Source: Porticoccus sp.
GTDB lineage: Bacteria; Pseudomonadota; Gammaproteobacteria; Pseudomonadales; Porticoccaceae
Assembly: GCA_011049795.1 (NCBI GenBank)
Contig: DRHD01000034.1
Coordinates: 1 to 21,362, forward strand
Length of the DNA stretch: 21,362 nucleotides
Direction of reading: 5' to 3'
Made by a program: the position numbers and the translations under genes. How positions within the stretch are numbered: position 1 is the first letter of the stretch; the number at the start of each line of letters is the position of its first letter. Under the pieces are notes generated by a model. The model saw nothing but the letters and a program-made list of their open reading frames with translations, made no database searches and was not told the origin of the DNA. Below are positions 1 to 8,900 of this stretch, one piece after another.

Positions 1-2
1 TA

Positions 3-638
3 TTTATTGATGTCTTCGATAAGGAAGCGACAGCGATACAAGATGTGAAATGGTTGGCTCAGGGGACTATCTACCCCGATGTGATTGAGTCTGCCGCTGC
101 AAAAACGGGCAAGGCCCATGTCATTAAGTCTCACCATAACGTGGGCGGGTTGCCAGAAGAAATGAACATGGGATTGGTAGAACCCCTACGTGAATTATTT
201 AAAGATGAAGTGCGGAAAGTTGGCCTTGAGTTGGGGCTACCCTATGACATGGTTTACCGTCATCCATTTCCTGGTCCAGGACTAGGCGTAAGAATTTTAG
301 GTGAAGTAAAGAAAGAATATGCCAATATTCTACGTGAGGCCGATGCTATTTTTATCGAGGAATTACATAACTCAGGTTGGTACCACAAAACCAGTCAGGC
401 CTTTGTCGTGTTCCTGCCGGTCAAATCTGTAGGCGTTGTAGGTGATGCCCGCCGTTACGAATATGTGGTTGCGTTAAGAGCAGTAGAAACCATCGATTTT
501 ATGACCGCTCGTTGGGCTCATTTGCCCTATGAATTACTGGAAAAAGTATCTAACAGAATCATTAATGAAATACCCGGTATTTCCCGTGTGGCCTATGATA
601 TTTCCAGTAAACCACCCGCTACGATAGAGTGGGAGTGA
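3..638 (+). CDS. guaA: GMP synthase (glutamine-hydrolysing), C-terminal part
   Basis: This is the 3' portion of guaA, cut by the left edge of the window; the reading frame is open from base 3. The enzyme makes GMP from XMP, ATP and glutamine in the cytoplasm, the last step of guanine nucleotide synthesis. The 211 residues seen cover the end of the ATP-pyrophosphatase domain and the dimerisation domain. Visible hallmarks are [27 protein letters not shown], the [11 protein letters not shown] segment and the family's typical ending [10 protein letters not shown]. coli GuaA has 525 residues, so roughly the first 60 per cent is missing, including the glutamine amidotransferase domain. A GTG at base 45 is internal and should not be taken as a start. 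The tadA, mltF and purL genes downstream match the guaA neighbourhood I recall in pseudomonads. Confidence 0.97.
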   Translation, partial: FIDVFDKEATAIQDVKWLAQGTIYPDVIESAAAKTGKAHVIKSHHNVGGLPEEMNMGLVEPLRELFKDEVRKVGLELGLPYDMVYRHPFPGPGLGVRILGEVKKEYANILREADAIFIEELHNSGWYHKTSQAFVVFLPVKSVGVVGDARRYEYVVALRAVETIDFMTARWAHLPYELLEKVSNRIINEIPGISRVAYDISSKPPATIEWE

Positions 639-768
639 TTCTACATCCAGCACAGGCTGTACCCATATTCCAAATAGCTTGTGGGTAGGGCTTTTAGTTA
701 ATCGATACGCCTTTCTGGTAGCGATTGATCCCCGTCGATGACACAGCATAAACACGCTAGAATACTTT

Positions 769-2580
769 CTATACCGGGGTGCGACTCTCTTCGAGGGTTA
801 CAGCTGATGGGAATTCCACCCAGAAGGAGGAGCCCTGGTCCACTATGCTATTAACACCAATGTTGCCACCCATCGCTTCAACCAATTTCTTGGTAACGGT
901 CAGGCCAACACCGGTTCCTTCAATATGTCCATATCTGCTGGAAAGACGTTCAAACGGATCAAATAGCCTGTCTATGTCGGCTGTTGCAATGCCTATACCA
1001 GTGTCGGTAATCACGATGCGTAATCGGTCTTCACCGGCCGGTTCAGTCTTGATGGCGACAGATCCACCTTCATTGTTGTATTTCACGGCGTTGCTGAGAA
1101 GGTTGATAAAAATTTGTCTAATTCGTCGTGAATCAGCCAAGATGGTAAGACCTGGGTCGTCGATATGATTAACTAGGGTGATGTTGTGTTGGTCGGCTAG
1201 GCTTGCATCGACCTGAGTCAAACATTCTGTGAGAACCTGGTTTAATGGGATAGATTCTATCTGTAAATCGAGGTGGCCGGCTTCTATTCTGGACAAGTCC
1301 AGTACCTCGTTGATCAGATCCAGTAAATGATACCCTGCCCACATGATCTCCTTGATATAGCCTTGAGCTTCTTCATTGGAAATATTACTACCTTTTATTT
1401 TAAGCAGCTGCCCAAAGCCAATGATGGCATTGAGTGGTGTACGCAGTTCATGGCTCATGCTGGAAAGAAACTGTGACTTAGCCCTGCTGGCGTTTTCCGC
1501 CAAGTGCTTGGCAGCCCGTAATGCCTGTTCTTCCCGCTTGCGTTGTATGGCTATAGCCGCCAGCTCGGATGCATGCTCGATGATGGAAATACCCTCATCA
1601 CCTGGCACCCGTGGGGTGGTGTGGTAGATAGCGAAAGTGCCAAGTAGCTCGCCTTCACTGCTGCGGATGGGCTCGGACCAGCAAGCGGCTAGTCCGGCTT
1701 TGCTAGCAAGTGCTTTAAAGGATTCCCAGTAGGGATGGTTCTGGATATCTTCCACAATAATACGCTGGCCAGTATAAGCGGCGGTACCGCAACTACCCGC
1801 TATCGGGCCGATTTCCATATTGTGTATAGCGTCATTGTAGAACGTCGGTAAATTGGGTGCTGCACCATGGAGAAGATGTTTTTTTTCGTCATCCAGCAGG
1901 AGGATTGAGCAAGGTGAGTCTTCAAGTTCATCTTCGACGCTGTAGACGATACTTTCCAGCACCTCGGAAAGCAAACAGCCCTTGGCAAGTTTTTCCAGCG
2001 TCCCACTGCGGGCGCGTTCACGTGCTTCGGAACGTTTTAATTTGACGAGGACCTCGGACCGATGTTTATTGGAAATATTTAAATCGTGAACTGCCTGTCT
2101 TTGTTCAAGTTGAGATACTACCTGTCGTGCCAGTGCCTCTAGTGCCTTTTGTTGATCGGGGTTAATCGTCCGGGCAATAGTATCAAGAATACATAAAGTG
2201 CCAATTCTCATATCAGCAGAGAAAATTAAAGGCGCCCCGGCGTAAAATTTAATGTGGGGTTCACCGATAACCAACGGATTATCATGAAACCGCTCATCTT
2301 TGGTCGCATCTTCAATAATTGTTAGATCATTATCGAGAATAGCATGTGGGCAAAAGCCCAATTCACGGGACATCACAGTTACATCCAAACCATGATGTGA
2401 CTTGATAAACTGACGATTTCGATCTACTAGGCTAATCAATGCTATTGGCGTATCACAAATATGGGCCGCGAGGAACGTTAAGTCATCATAGGCTTGCTCA
2501 TCCACAGTATCGAGTATGTGAAATCCATAGAGCGCTTCGAGACGTTCTTCTTCGTTATCGGGTAGTGGAGCTGAAAGCAT
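769..2580 (-). CDS. Soluble sensor histidine kinase with two GAF domains
   Basis: A cytoplasmic sensor histidine kinase of 603 residues. An N-terminal GAF domain (about 18-160) contains GEPHIKFYAGAPL and LGFCPHAIL-type motifs. A second GAF domain (about 200-350) contains GSCGTAAYTGQ and CWSEPIRSSEG. A short coiled linker leads to the HisKA H-box SHELRTPLNAIIGF, with the phospho-accepting His near 377. The ATPase domain shows the N-box NLLSNAVKYN, the G1 box DTGIGIA and the G2 box GTGVGL. There is no membrane segment, signal peptide or receiver domain, and no response regulator lies nearby, so it is an orphan kinase of unknown ligand. I chose the ATG at 2580 because AAGGA lies 8 nt upstream of it; a GTG at 2601 would add seven residues but lacks a clear ribosome site. 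It converges with guaA across a 130-bp gap. Confidence 0.9.
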   Translation of the reverse strand: MLSAPLPDNEEERLEALYGFHILDTVDEQAYDDLTFLAAHICDTPIALISLVDRNRQFIKSHHGLDVTVMSRELGFCPHAILDNDLTIIEDATKDERFHDNPLVIGEPHIKFYAGAPLIFSADMRIGTLCILDTIARTINPDQQKALEALARQVVSQLEQRQAVHDLNISNKHRSEVLVKLKRSEARERARSGTLEKLAKGCLLSEVLESIVYSVEDELEDSPCSILLLDDEKKHLLHGAAPNLPTFYNDAIHNMEIGPIAGSCGTAAYTGQRIIVEDIQNHPYWESFKALASKAGLAACWSEPIRSSEGELLGTFAIYHTTPRVPGDEGISIIEHASELAAIAIQRKREEQALRAAKHLAENASRAKSQFLSSMSHELRTPLNAIIGFGQLLKIKGSNISNEEAQGYIKEIMWAGYHLLDLINEVLDLSRIEAGHLDLQIESIPLNQVLTECLTQVDASLADQHNITLVNHIDDPGLTILADSRRIRQIFINLLSNAVKYNNEGGSVAIKTEPAGEDRLRIVITDTGIGIATADIDRLFDPFERLSSRYGHIEGTGVGLTVTKKLVEAMGGNIGVNSIVDQGSSFWVEFPSAVTLEESRTPV

Positions 2581-3349
2581 AAACAATGTCCTTATCTTCA
2601 CTCAATTTACGTAATATCTCTTAGTAATGAGAGGCACTAACAACCCAACTCAATAAACCCTGACACTGCCTAGTCGTAAAACGAAGGCGTTAAATGGCTA
2701 TGTTTAAACCCAACAGCTATTTTCAGTATTGATCATCCGTGCCTATTGGTTGCCACAAGCTAGAGTTGGGTCGCCTTGCGAAAACCTTCTTTTTGATGTG
2801 TCTTGGTTCTATGTCCTCACTTTCCTGAAGTTATACTTACTGCTAAGTATTGTAGAGCAGAATCTTACCAGATGTAATTTGTCCACTGTGGATGACAATA
2901 AAAGTCAACCAAAAATAAAGGTTTATGATACGTATGGTTCGTGGATTACTCCCTGATGGGGTTAAATACCGCTTACGGTAGGAAGCAGAAGTTAGCTGAA
3001 GTTTGATTTATGGCCCCAAATGGATAAAACCGAAAGAGGGTGAGGGTAATTAGACCGCAGCCACCTCATGTATTTTGTAGTAGCTATCCACAAATTTCGC
3101 CAGCGACCGAAGAATCTCTATCGAGGCTATACACAGGCCCTGTAAAACACCACATTCGCTCAACCAAGGGTGGGGCCGTGTACAAGGGCGCTAGTCAGAA
3201 AGCCGAAGCAACTTGGTTAGCGTATACTGAGATCGATCGCATGGCCTCGGCCTTTGAGTATGAGGATTTGAAGGCGACTGATGACCTACTTGGCTAACGT
3301 TTTACTTTGAAGGGTGTTTATGTGAGCCGCATTTTCGAGGGGGAACAAT
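2581..3349. other. Gene-poor region of about 770 bp
   Basis: This stretch separates the divergent kinase gene from the small membrane-protein gene and holds no gene I can name. The left end must carry the kinase promoter, but I cannot pick convincing -35/-10 boxes. A TTG-started frame (2729-2956) ends with KIKVYDTYGSWITP; the KVYDTY part resembles the opening of DUF2024 proteins, but the rest of that family is not visible, so at most it is a remnant. Another open frame (3040-3297) is listed separately at low confidence. I saw no strong hairpins, tRNA or mobile-element ends. The region looks like decayed or non-coding sequence. Confidence 0.5.
3040..3297 (+). CDS. Doubtful hypothetical protein, 85 residues
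   Basis: An open frame starting at a GTG with a purine-rich GAAAGAGG that abuts the start codon too closely to be a good ribosome site. I do not recognise the product. The N-terminal half is rich in Pro, Ser and Arg and looks unstructured. The C-terminal part (YTEIDRMASAFEYEDLKATD) could form an amphipathic helix with acidic residues. It has no signal peptide or membrane segment. It sits 52 bp before the better supported 64-residue gene. It may be a real small protein, the tail of a decayed gene, or a chance frame; the last two seem as likely as the first. Confidence 0.22.
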   Translation: MRVIRPQPPHVFCSSYPQISPATEESLSRLYTGPVKHHIRSTKGGAVYKGASQKAEATWLAYTEIDRMASAFEYEDLKATDDLLG

Positions 3350-3544
3350 ATGAAATATTTGTTGGTAGCGGCAGCAGTTCTTGGACTCATTTATGTTGTG
3401 TTTATCGATAGCAAGAAAGCGCCAAATAACGATGATCGCCCTGAAGTTATCTACCAACGGGAAGTTGATAAGGTGCAGGCTATCGAAGGTTTTCTCCAAG
3501 AGACAGCTGACCAGCAGCGTGAAGAAATGGATAAGATTCAATAG
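3350..3544 (+). CDS. Small single-pass membrane protein, 64 residues
   Basis: A short gene with a good ribosome site (GAGGGGG, about 6 nt before the ATG). The product begins MKYLLVAAAVLGLIYVVFI, a hydrophobic helix spanning residues 2-19. A polar, charged tail follows, whose last 30 residues (QREVDKVQAIEGFLQETADQ and onward) have a heptad-like spacing that suggests an amphipathic helix or short coiled coil. There is no Cys after the hydrophobic segment, so it is not a lipoprotein; it is more likely an inner-membrane anchor with a cytoplasmic or periplasmic tail. I do not know its function. It lies 93 bp before tadA on the same strand and could be cotranscribed with it. Confidence 0.6.
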   Translation: MKYLLVAAAVLGLIYVVFIDSKKAPNNDDRPEVIYQREVDKVQAIEGFLQETADQQREEMDKIQ

Positions 3545-3637
3545 GCTTGAGAATTTACTGATTAAGTATTTTCATGAGCCTTAAGCTATTTCTCGCATAA
3601 AACATCCCTTCCCCAGTAATGAACGAGCTTCTCCAAG

Positions 3638-4105
3638 ATGAAAGGAAAAGGTTATACCCCTATAGATAGGGAATGGATGACCAGGGCATTACTTCTGGCG
3701 GAGCAGGCTGGAGCCGCTGATGAGGTTCCTGTAGGCGCTGTATTGGTTAAAGATGGTGTTGCAATTGGTGAAGGGTGGAATCGGCCTATTAGTACCTGTG
3801 ACCCCACGGCGCACGCAGAAGTTATGGCATTACGCGATGCCGCCTCCCGACTAGAAAACTATCGGCTGCCTGAGACAACACTCTACGTCACCATTGAACC
3901 TTGCACCATGTGTGTTGGCGCAATACTTCACGCGAGGGTGGGTCGAATAGTCTACGGTGCCACAGAGCCAAGAGCTGGTGCAGTGGAAAGTCAATTACGA
4001 TTAACTGACATGACTCACTACAACCATAAAGTTGAAGTGGTGGGTGGGGTTTTAGCTGAAGAGTGCAGTCAGTTGATCAGTGATTTTTTTCGTAAAAAGC
4101 GCTAA
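3638..4105 (+). CDS. tadA: tRNA adenosine(34) deaminase
   Basis: TadA deaminates A34 to inosine in the wobble position of tRNA-Arg(ACG), so that this one tRNA can read three Arg codons; it acts as a cytoplasmic dimer. The 155-residue product carries the zinc-dependent deaminase signature: HAE with zinc ligand His59 and proton-shuttle Glu61, and PCTMC with zinc ligands Cys89 and Cys92. It also has DEVPVGAVLVKDG near the N-terminus and the typical ending SDFFRKKR. Length is close to that of other proteobacterial TadA proteins. The ATG at 3638 is the only sensible start; the ribosome site before it is weak, so translation may be modest. The gene converges with mltF. Confidence 0.96.
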   Translation: MKGKGYTPIDREWMTRALLLAEQAGAADEVPVGAVLVKDGVAIGEGWNRPISTCDPTAHAEVMALRDAASRLENYRLPETTLYVTIEPCTMCVGAILHARVGRIVYGATEPRAGAVESQLRLTDMTHYNHKVEVVGGVLAEECSQLISDFFRKKR

Positions 4106-4118
4106 TGAATTTTAAGTC

Positions 4119-4146
4119 TTAAGCCATTAAAGTTAAGCCATTAAAG
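4119..4146. repeat. Perfect 14-bp tandem duplication
   Basis: Two adjacent identical copies of TTAAGCCATTAAAG (4119-4132 and 4133-4146) lie in the short gap between the convergent tadA and mltF genes. Perfect identity suggests a recent slippage duplication. No terminator-like hairpin with a T-run is formed. Confidence 0.9.
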
Positions 4147-4170
4147 ACAAGAAGATTTCAGCGCTACCGT

Positions 4171-4194
4171 AAGAACTACAGGAAGAACTACAGT
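4171..4194. repeat. 12-bp tandem duplication running into the mltF stop
   Basis: Two adjacent copies, AAGAACTACAGG and AAGAACTACAGT, differ only at the last base. The second copy overlaps the mltF stop codon (4188-4190) and its last sense codon. Together with the 14-bp duplication just to the left, it shows that this small gap has been duplicated at two separate points. Confidence 0.85.
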
Positions 4195-5660
4195 GAGAGA
4201 AGTGAATTGGGGTTCCAGTCACTGGAGTTAGGTAGCTCCAGGTTATGTTCTCGTTCAAGGCGCCGCTGGGCATCCAGTGAATGCCATTTTAAAATCGCGT
4301 GGTAATGAAGGATATTCTTCACGTAGTCAACAGGTTCCTGGCCTCTGGCGTAGCCATGGCGCACAGTGGAGAAATATTTTTTCTGTTGTAATAAAGGGAG
4401 GGACTTTTTTACTTCCTCCCACACATTGGGATTCCTTTTATCTCTATCCGTTAATACCCTTGCATCTTCTAGATGTCCCATACCCACGTTGTAGGCGGCC
4501 ATAGCCAGTAATGTGCGATCTACGCCAGTGATACTTGCAGGCAGACGTGATTTTGTTTTCAGGAAGTACTTGGCACCGCCTTCCAAGCTTTGCTTGGGGT
4601 CGACGCGATTGGATACACCCATTTCTTTAGCGGTGGGTAATGTCAGCATCATCAGCCCTCTCACCCCGGTGGGTGAGGTAGCTTTGGCATTCCAGTGTGA
4701 CTCTTGATAGGCGATGGCTGCCAATAGGTGCCAGTCAATAGCGTATTCTTTGGCAATGTCTTTAAGCATTTTTTCATATTTAGGCAATCGAGAATTGATT
4801 CGATGGAGAAAAAGTTGTGAGCCCGCTAAATTGAAACCACTGGTTTGATCTAGAGACTGTTTTTTTAGCGCCTCCAGTTGCCCACTTTTTTCAAAGTCTT
4901 TTAAAAATGCATTCGCGGCATCAATTAATGACTCATCACCATGAAAGAAAAATGCCCAGGCCACAGGCTGTGGTTCTGAGATATCAAATGCTGCGCGAGC
5001 CTTGGGGTAGATACTTCGGTCCACGAGGTAGGATGTTGAATCGACAACTGCATAGTCAGCTTCACCTGAATGTACCATCGCCATGAGGTCAAGCATTTCT
5101 ACGCCTTCCATTGCCTGCCATTGAAGGTCAGGGTATTCAAGTTTTAATTCGGAGAGTCGTTCACTGTGGGAGCTATTTTGAATCACGAGTAGCTGACCTT
5201 CGTAGAGATCTTCTACAGTTTTAGGGCGTTTGGAGCCATTTCGATAGATGAGTGTTTGTGTGACGTGATAGTAGGGGTGGCTAAAATGCATTCTTTCCTG
5301 TCGTTCAGGGGTCACTGTAAGGCCAGCAGCAGCAAGATGACCTAATGGTCCACCCACGGCCAAAAGGACGCCACTGAGTGATGTCATCGGTGTTACTTTC
5401 AGCTTAACACCGAGTGAGTTGGCGAATGCTTTGGCTAAAAGGTACTCAAAACCATCCTCACCTTTGGCATTTTTAAAGTAAGTTGTGGAGCCCATTAGGG
5501 TCAGAATGCGTAGTTCATTGCTGCTGAGAACTTCTTCGAGTGTGGTTGGTGCGCGGCTGGTAGATAGGGTTAGGGCAACGACAAAAAGCAATATACACAG
5601 GGCGATGCGCTTCGTCGTTTTTTTAAAATGAAAATAAAATCCACGCATACGATTTTCCAA
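4188..5660 (-). CDS. mltF: Membrane-bound lytic murein transglycosylase F
   Basis: MltF cleaves peptidoglycan glycan strands in the periplasm, releasing 1,6-anhydromuropeptides. The 490-residue product (E. coli MltF has 518) has an N-terminal hydrophobic segment (about 18-34) preceded by KKTTKR. A periplasmic solute-binding-like domain (about 45-270) contains a GLTVTPERQERMHFSHPYY-type stretch. The SLT transglycosylase domain (about 300-450) has catalytic Glu320 in AYQESHW, followed by SPTGVRGLMMLT and AAYNVGMGH. The TTG start is favoured because AAGGTGG lies 8 nt before it; the ATG four codons in would sit too far from that site. The 3' end overlaps a short tandem repeat. It is divergent from purL, with 262 bp between them. 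Confidence 0.95.
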   Translation of the reverse strand: MENRMRGFYFHFKKTTKRIALCILLFVVALTLSTSRAPTTLEEVLSSNELRILTLMGSTTYFKNAKGEDGFEYLLAKAFANSLGVKLKVTPMTSLSGVLLAVGGPLGHLAAAGLTVTPERQERMHFSHPYYHVTQTLIYRNGSKRPKTVEDLYEGQLLVIQNSSHSERLSELKLEYPDLQWQAMEGVEMLDLMAMVHSGEADYAVVDSTSYLVDRSIYPKARAAFDISEPQPVAWAFFFHGDESLIDAANAFLKDFEKSGQLEALKKQSLDQTSGFNLAGSQLFLHRINSRLPKYEKMLKDIAKEYAIDWHLLAAIAYQESHWNAKATSPTGVRGLMMLTLPTAKEMGVSNRVDPKQSLEGGAKYFLKTKSRLPASITGVDRTLLAMAAYNVGMGHLEDARVLTDRDKRNPNVWEEVKKSLPLLQQKKYFSTVRHGYARGQEPVDYVKNILHYHAILKWHSLDAQRRLEREHNLELPNSSDWNPNSLLSL

Positions 5661-5853
5661 TCAAAAAGCCACCTTCTGGGAACCACTAAAAACAATTCTG
5701 ACGATTTTTGTTGCTTGCGCCAGTTGTCTTTCCAAAGAAATAAATAGGCTTATTCAGGATGTCTAGATTAGAGACAGATGTAAGGGGGTTCAACCATTTT
5801 CTGACTTGTCTGATATTACAGTTGATCAGTGATTAAATGAGCCTCTTCAGACC

Positions 5854-5883
5854 ATGACGCGTTGCGATCAATTCCAGTACAAT
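5854..5883 (+). promoter_or_regulatory. Candidate sigma-70 promoter for purL
   Basis: A -10 element TACAAT (5878-5883, five of six matches) has an ATGACG -35 element (5854-5859, four of six) at 18-bp spacing. It would give a leader of about 35 nt before the purL ATG at 5923, with AAGAGAG as the probable ribosome site. I see no clear PurR operator. Confidence 0.4.
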
Positions 5884-5922
5884 AACTGGCCTTAAACCCT
5901 GCCTGAAGAGAGCTATTTCAAG

Positions 5923-8900
5923 ATGCTGATTTTTCGTGGTGCCCCGGCGCTTTCTGAGTTTAGAAAACAAAAACTCTTCTCGTCCCTGAAAGTTGTCGAG
6001 CCAGGTATAGAGGGGGTTTACGCTGAATTTGTGCACTTTGTGGAAGCAGAGGGTGATTTGTCCGATGTGGAGTCAACGACACTTAAGGCGTTGCTGAGTT
6101 ATGGGCCTCATACCAATGGGTCTCCTACTAATGGACCACAGGCCGATAATGAAGATCCAGAGGGTGAGATGCTTCTGGTGGTGCCTCGTCCTGGGACTAT
6201 TTCTCCTTGGTCAAGCAAGGCCACTGATATTGCCCACAATGCAGGCTTGGTATCGATACTTCGTTTGGAGCGAGGCATCGCTTATTACATACAAGGCACT
6301 ATCATAAAGGAGCACCACCAGCAGGTCGAAGCGCTGTTGTATGACCGGATGGTGGAAGCGGTATTTACTGATATTTCTGATGCTGAAAAATTATTTTCGC
6401 ACCATGAACCTGAGCCGATGACCCATATAGATACACTTAAAAAGGGTAGGTCAGCACTGGAGCAAGCTAATATCACGCTGGGGTTGGCGCTGGCTGATGA
6501 CGAGATTGATTATTTGCTGGCCAGTTTCACCGAACTTGGTCGGAACCCAACCGATGTTGAGTTGATGATGTTTGCTCAGGCGAATTCCGAGCACTGTCGC
6601 CACAAAATCTTTAACGCTTCTTGGACACTCGATGGTAAAGATCAGGATATATCGCTGTTTGGGATGATTAGAAATACCCATGAGCAGGGGGGAGAAAATG
6701 TACTGTCTGCTTATGATGATAATGCGTCTGTGATTACAGGTAGTGAGGCTGGCCGTTTTTTTCCTGACCCAGAGAATAAAGTCTACGGTTACACCCAAGA
6801 ACCAATACACATACTGATGAAGGTGGAAACCCACAACCACCCAACAGCTATAGCCCCATTTTCAGGCGCAGGTACAGGCTCTGGCGGTGAAATTCGTGAT
6901 GAGGGCGCTGTCGGTAGAGGGTCTAAGCCAAAAGTGGGTTTGACCGGCTTTTCTGTCTCGAATTTGAATCTCCCGGAACTGGCTCAGCCCTGGGAACAGA
7001 ATTATGGCAAGCCGGATCGGATTGTGACGGCATTGGATATTATGGTCGAAGCGCCCGTGGGTGGTGCGGCATTTAATAATGAATTTGGTCGCCCCAATCT
7101 CTGTGGTTACTTTCGAACCTTTGAGCAGGATTTCGATGGTGAACGACGGGGTTATCACAAGCCCATTATGATTGCTGGCGGTTACGGCAATATTCGTGAA
7201 GAGCATATTGAACAACAGGAGTTTGACCCGGGTTGTCACCTGATTGTACTGGGCGGTCCTGCGATGTTGATTGGTTTGGGCGGCGGCGCGGCATCCTCGA
7301 TGGCCTCTGGATCCAGTGCGGAAGATCTTGATTTTGCTTCAGTACAACGGCAAAACCCGGAAATGGAGCGTCGTTCTCAAGAAGTGATAGATCAGTGTTG
7401 GCAGCTGGGGGACGAGAACCCTCTTGCGTTCATTCATGATGTAGGTGCGGGCGGGTTATCCAATGCCTTTCCTGAGTTGGCTAAGGATGGCGGTTGTGGT
7501 GCGCGCTTTGAATTGCGACAAGTGCCCAATGATGAGCCAGGAATGTCTCCCTTAGCCATTTGGTGTAACGAAGCTCAAGAGCGTTATGTGATGGCGGTAA
7601 AGCCCGAAGATTTAGCTCGGTTTGAGGCTATTTGTGAGCGTGAACGTTGTCCCTATGCTGTTGTGGGTGAGTCTATTGCTGAGAAACATCTGTTGCTCAA
7701 TGACCGATACTTTGATGCCAAGCCGGTAGATTTGCCGATGTCAGTACTTTTTGGCAAGCCACCTAAAATGCATCGTGAAGCGGAGGCATACCGCCCCAAG
7801 ACTCAGGCATTTGACTGGTCTGGTATTGTCTTAGATGAGGCGATTGGGCGGGTCATACAGCACCCGTCAGTGAGTAGCAAAAGCTTTCTTATCACCATTG
7901 GTGACCGCAGTATTACTGGAACAGTTGTGAGGGATCAGATGGTGGGTCCCTGGCAAGTGCCCGTTGCTGATTGTGCGGTGACTACCGTTGGTTATGATAG
8001 TTACGCTGGTGAATCGATGGCCATGGGTGAGCGCACGCCACTTGCCCTTTTGGATGGCCCTGCATCCGGGCGAATGGCCATTGGTGAGGCAATAACCAAT
8101 ATTGCTGCGAGCAGCATTGGGCAGCTGTCAGACATTAAACTCTCAGCCAATTGGATGTGTGCTGCGGGTCATCCGGGTGAAGATGAAAAGCTTTTTCGAA
8201 CGGTGGAAGCGGTGGGTATGGAACTGTGTCCTCAACTGGGGATTACCATTCCTGTGGGTAAGGACTCGATGTCTATGCGTACAGCCTGGGAAAAAGATGG
8301 TGAGGATAAAGCTGTCACATCACCGTTGTCCCTGGTTATTACAGCTTTTTCACCCGTTCAGGATGTACGAAAAACACTGACACCACAGCTACGAACAGAT
8401 AAGGGTAATACTGTACTTCTCTATATTGATCTTGGCGACAATCAGAACCGACTTGGCGGTTCTATTTTGGCTCAAGTCTATAACCAGATGGGCGATGTAA
8501 CCCCTGATGTGGTTAGTGCGGATAAGCTAAAAGCATTTTTCGATATTATTCAGTCAGCTAATATTGCTGGCGAGATTATTGCCTACCATGATCGCTCTGA
8601 TGGTGGCTTGTTCACCACTTTAGTGGAAATGTCCTTTGCTGGGCATGTGGGGCTTGATATTAGCCTGGACGAGCAGCCTGGCGATGCACTATCGCTACTT
8701 TTTAATGAAGAATTGGGTGCAGTTATCCAAGTGGCAACAGATAAAGCTGATGGGATTAAAACCCGGTTTTCTGCCGTTGGTATCCCTGTTAGCCCAGTAG
8801 CGACACTCAATAATTCTGAAAGTATAGAAATCCATCAAGATGGCGCTCGTCTCTATAGTCACAGCTGTGTTGAATTATTGCGTCGATGGAGTGAAACCAG

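Noticed and set aside
660..697. Possible terminator after guaA (TACCCA/TGGGTA arms followed by CTTTT)
   Set aside because: The stem is only 6 bp with a 16-base loop and a short interrupted T-run; too weak to call.
534..755. Minus-strand frame over the end of guaA
   Set aside because: It is antisense to the conserved guaA 3' end, and its product has no family features.
2729..2956. 75-residue frame containing KVYDTY
   Set aside because: TTG start without a ribosome site, and only six residues resemble DUF2024; not supportable as a gene.
5843..5910. Inverted repeat CTCTTCAG / CTGAAGAG around the purL promoter, with the right arm over the ribosome site
   Set aside because: The left arm lies upstream of the predicted -35 box, so both arms would not be in the same RNA; 8-bp arms 52 bp apart can occur by chance.
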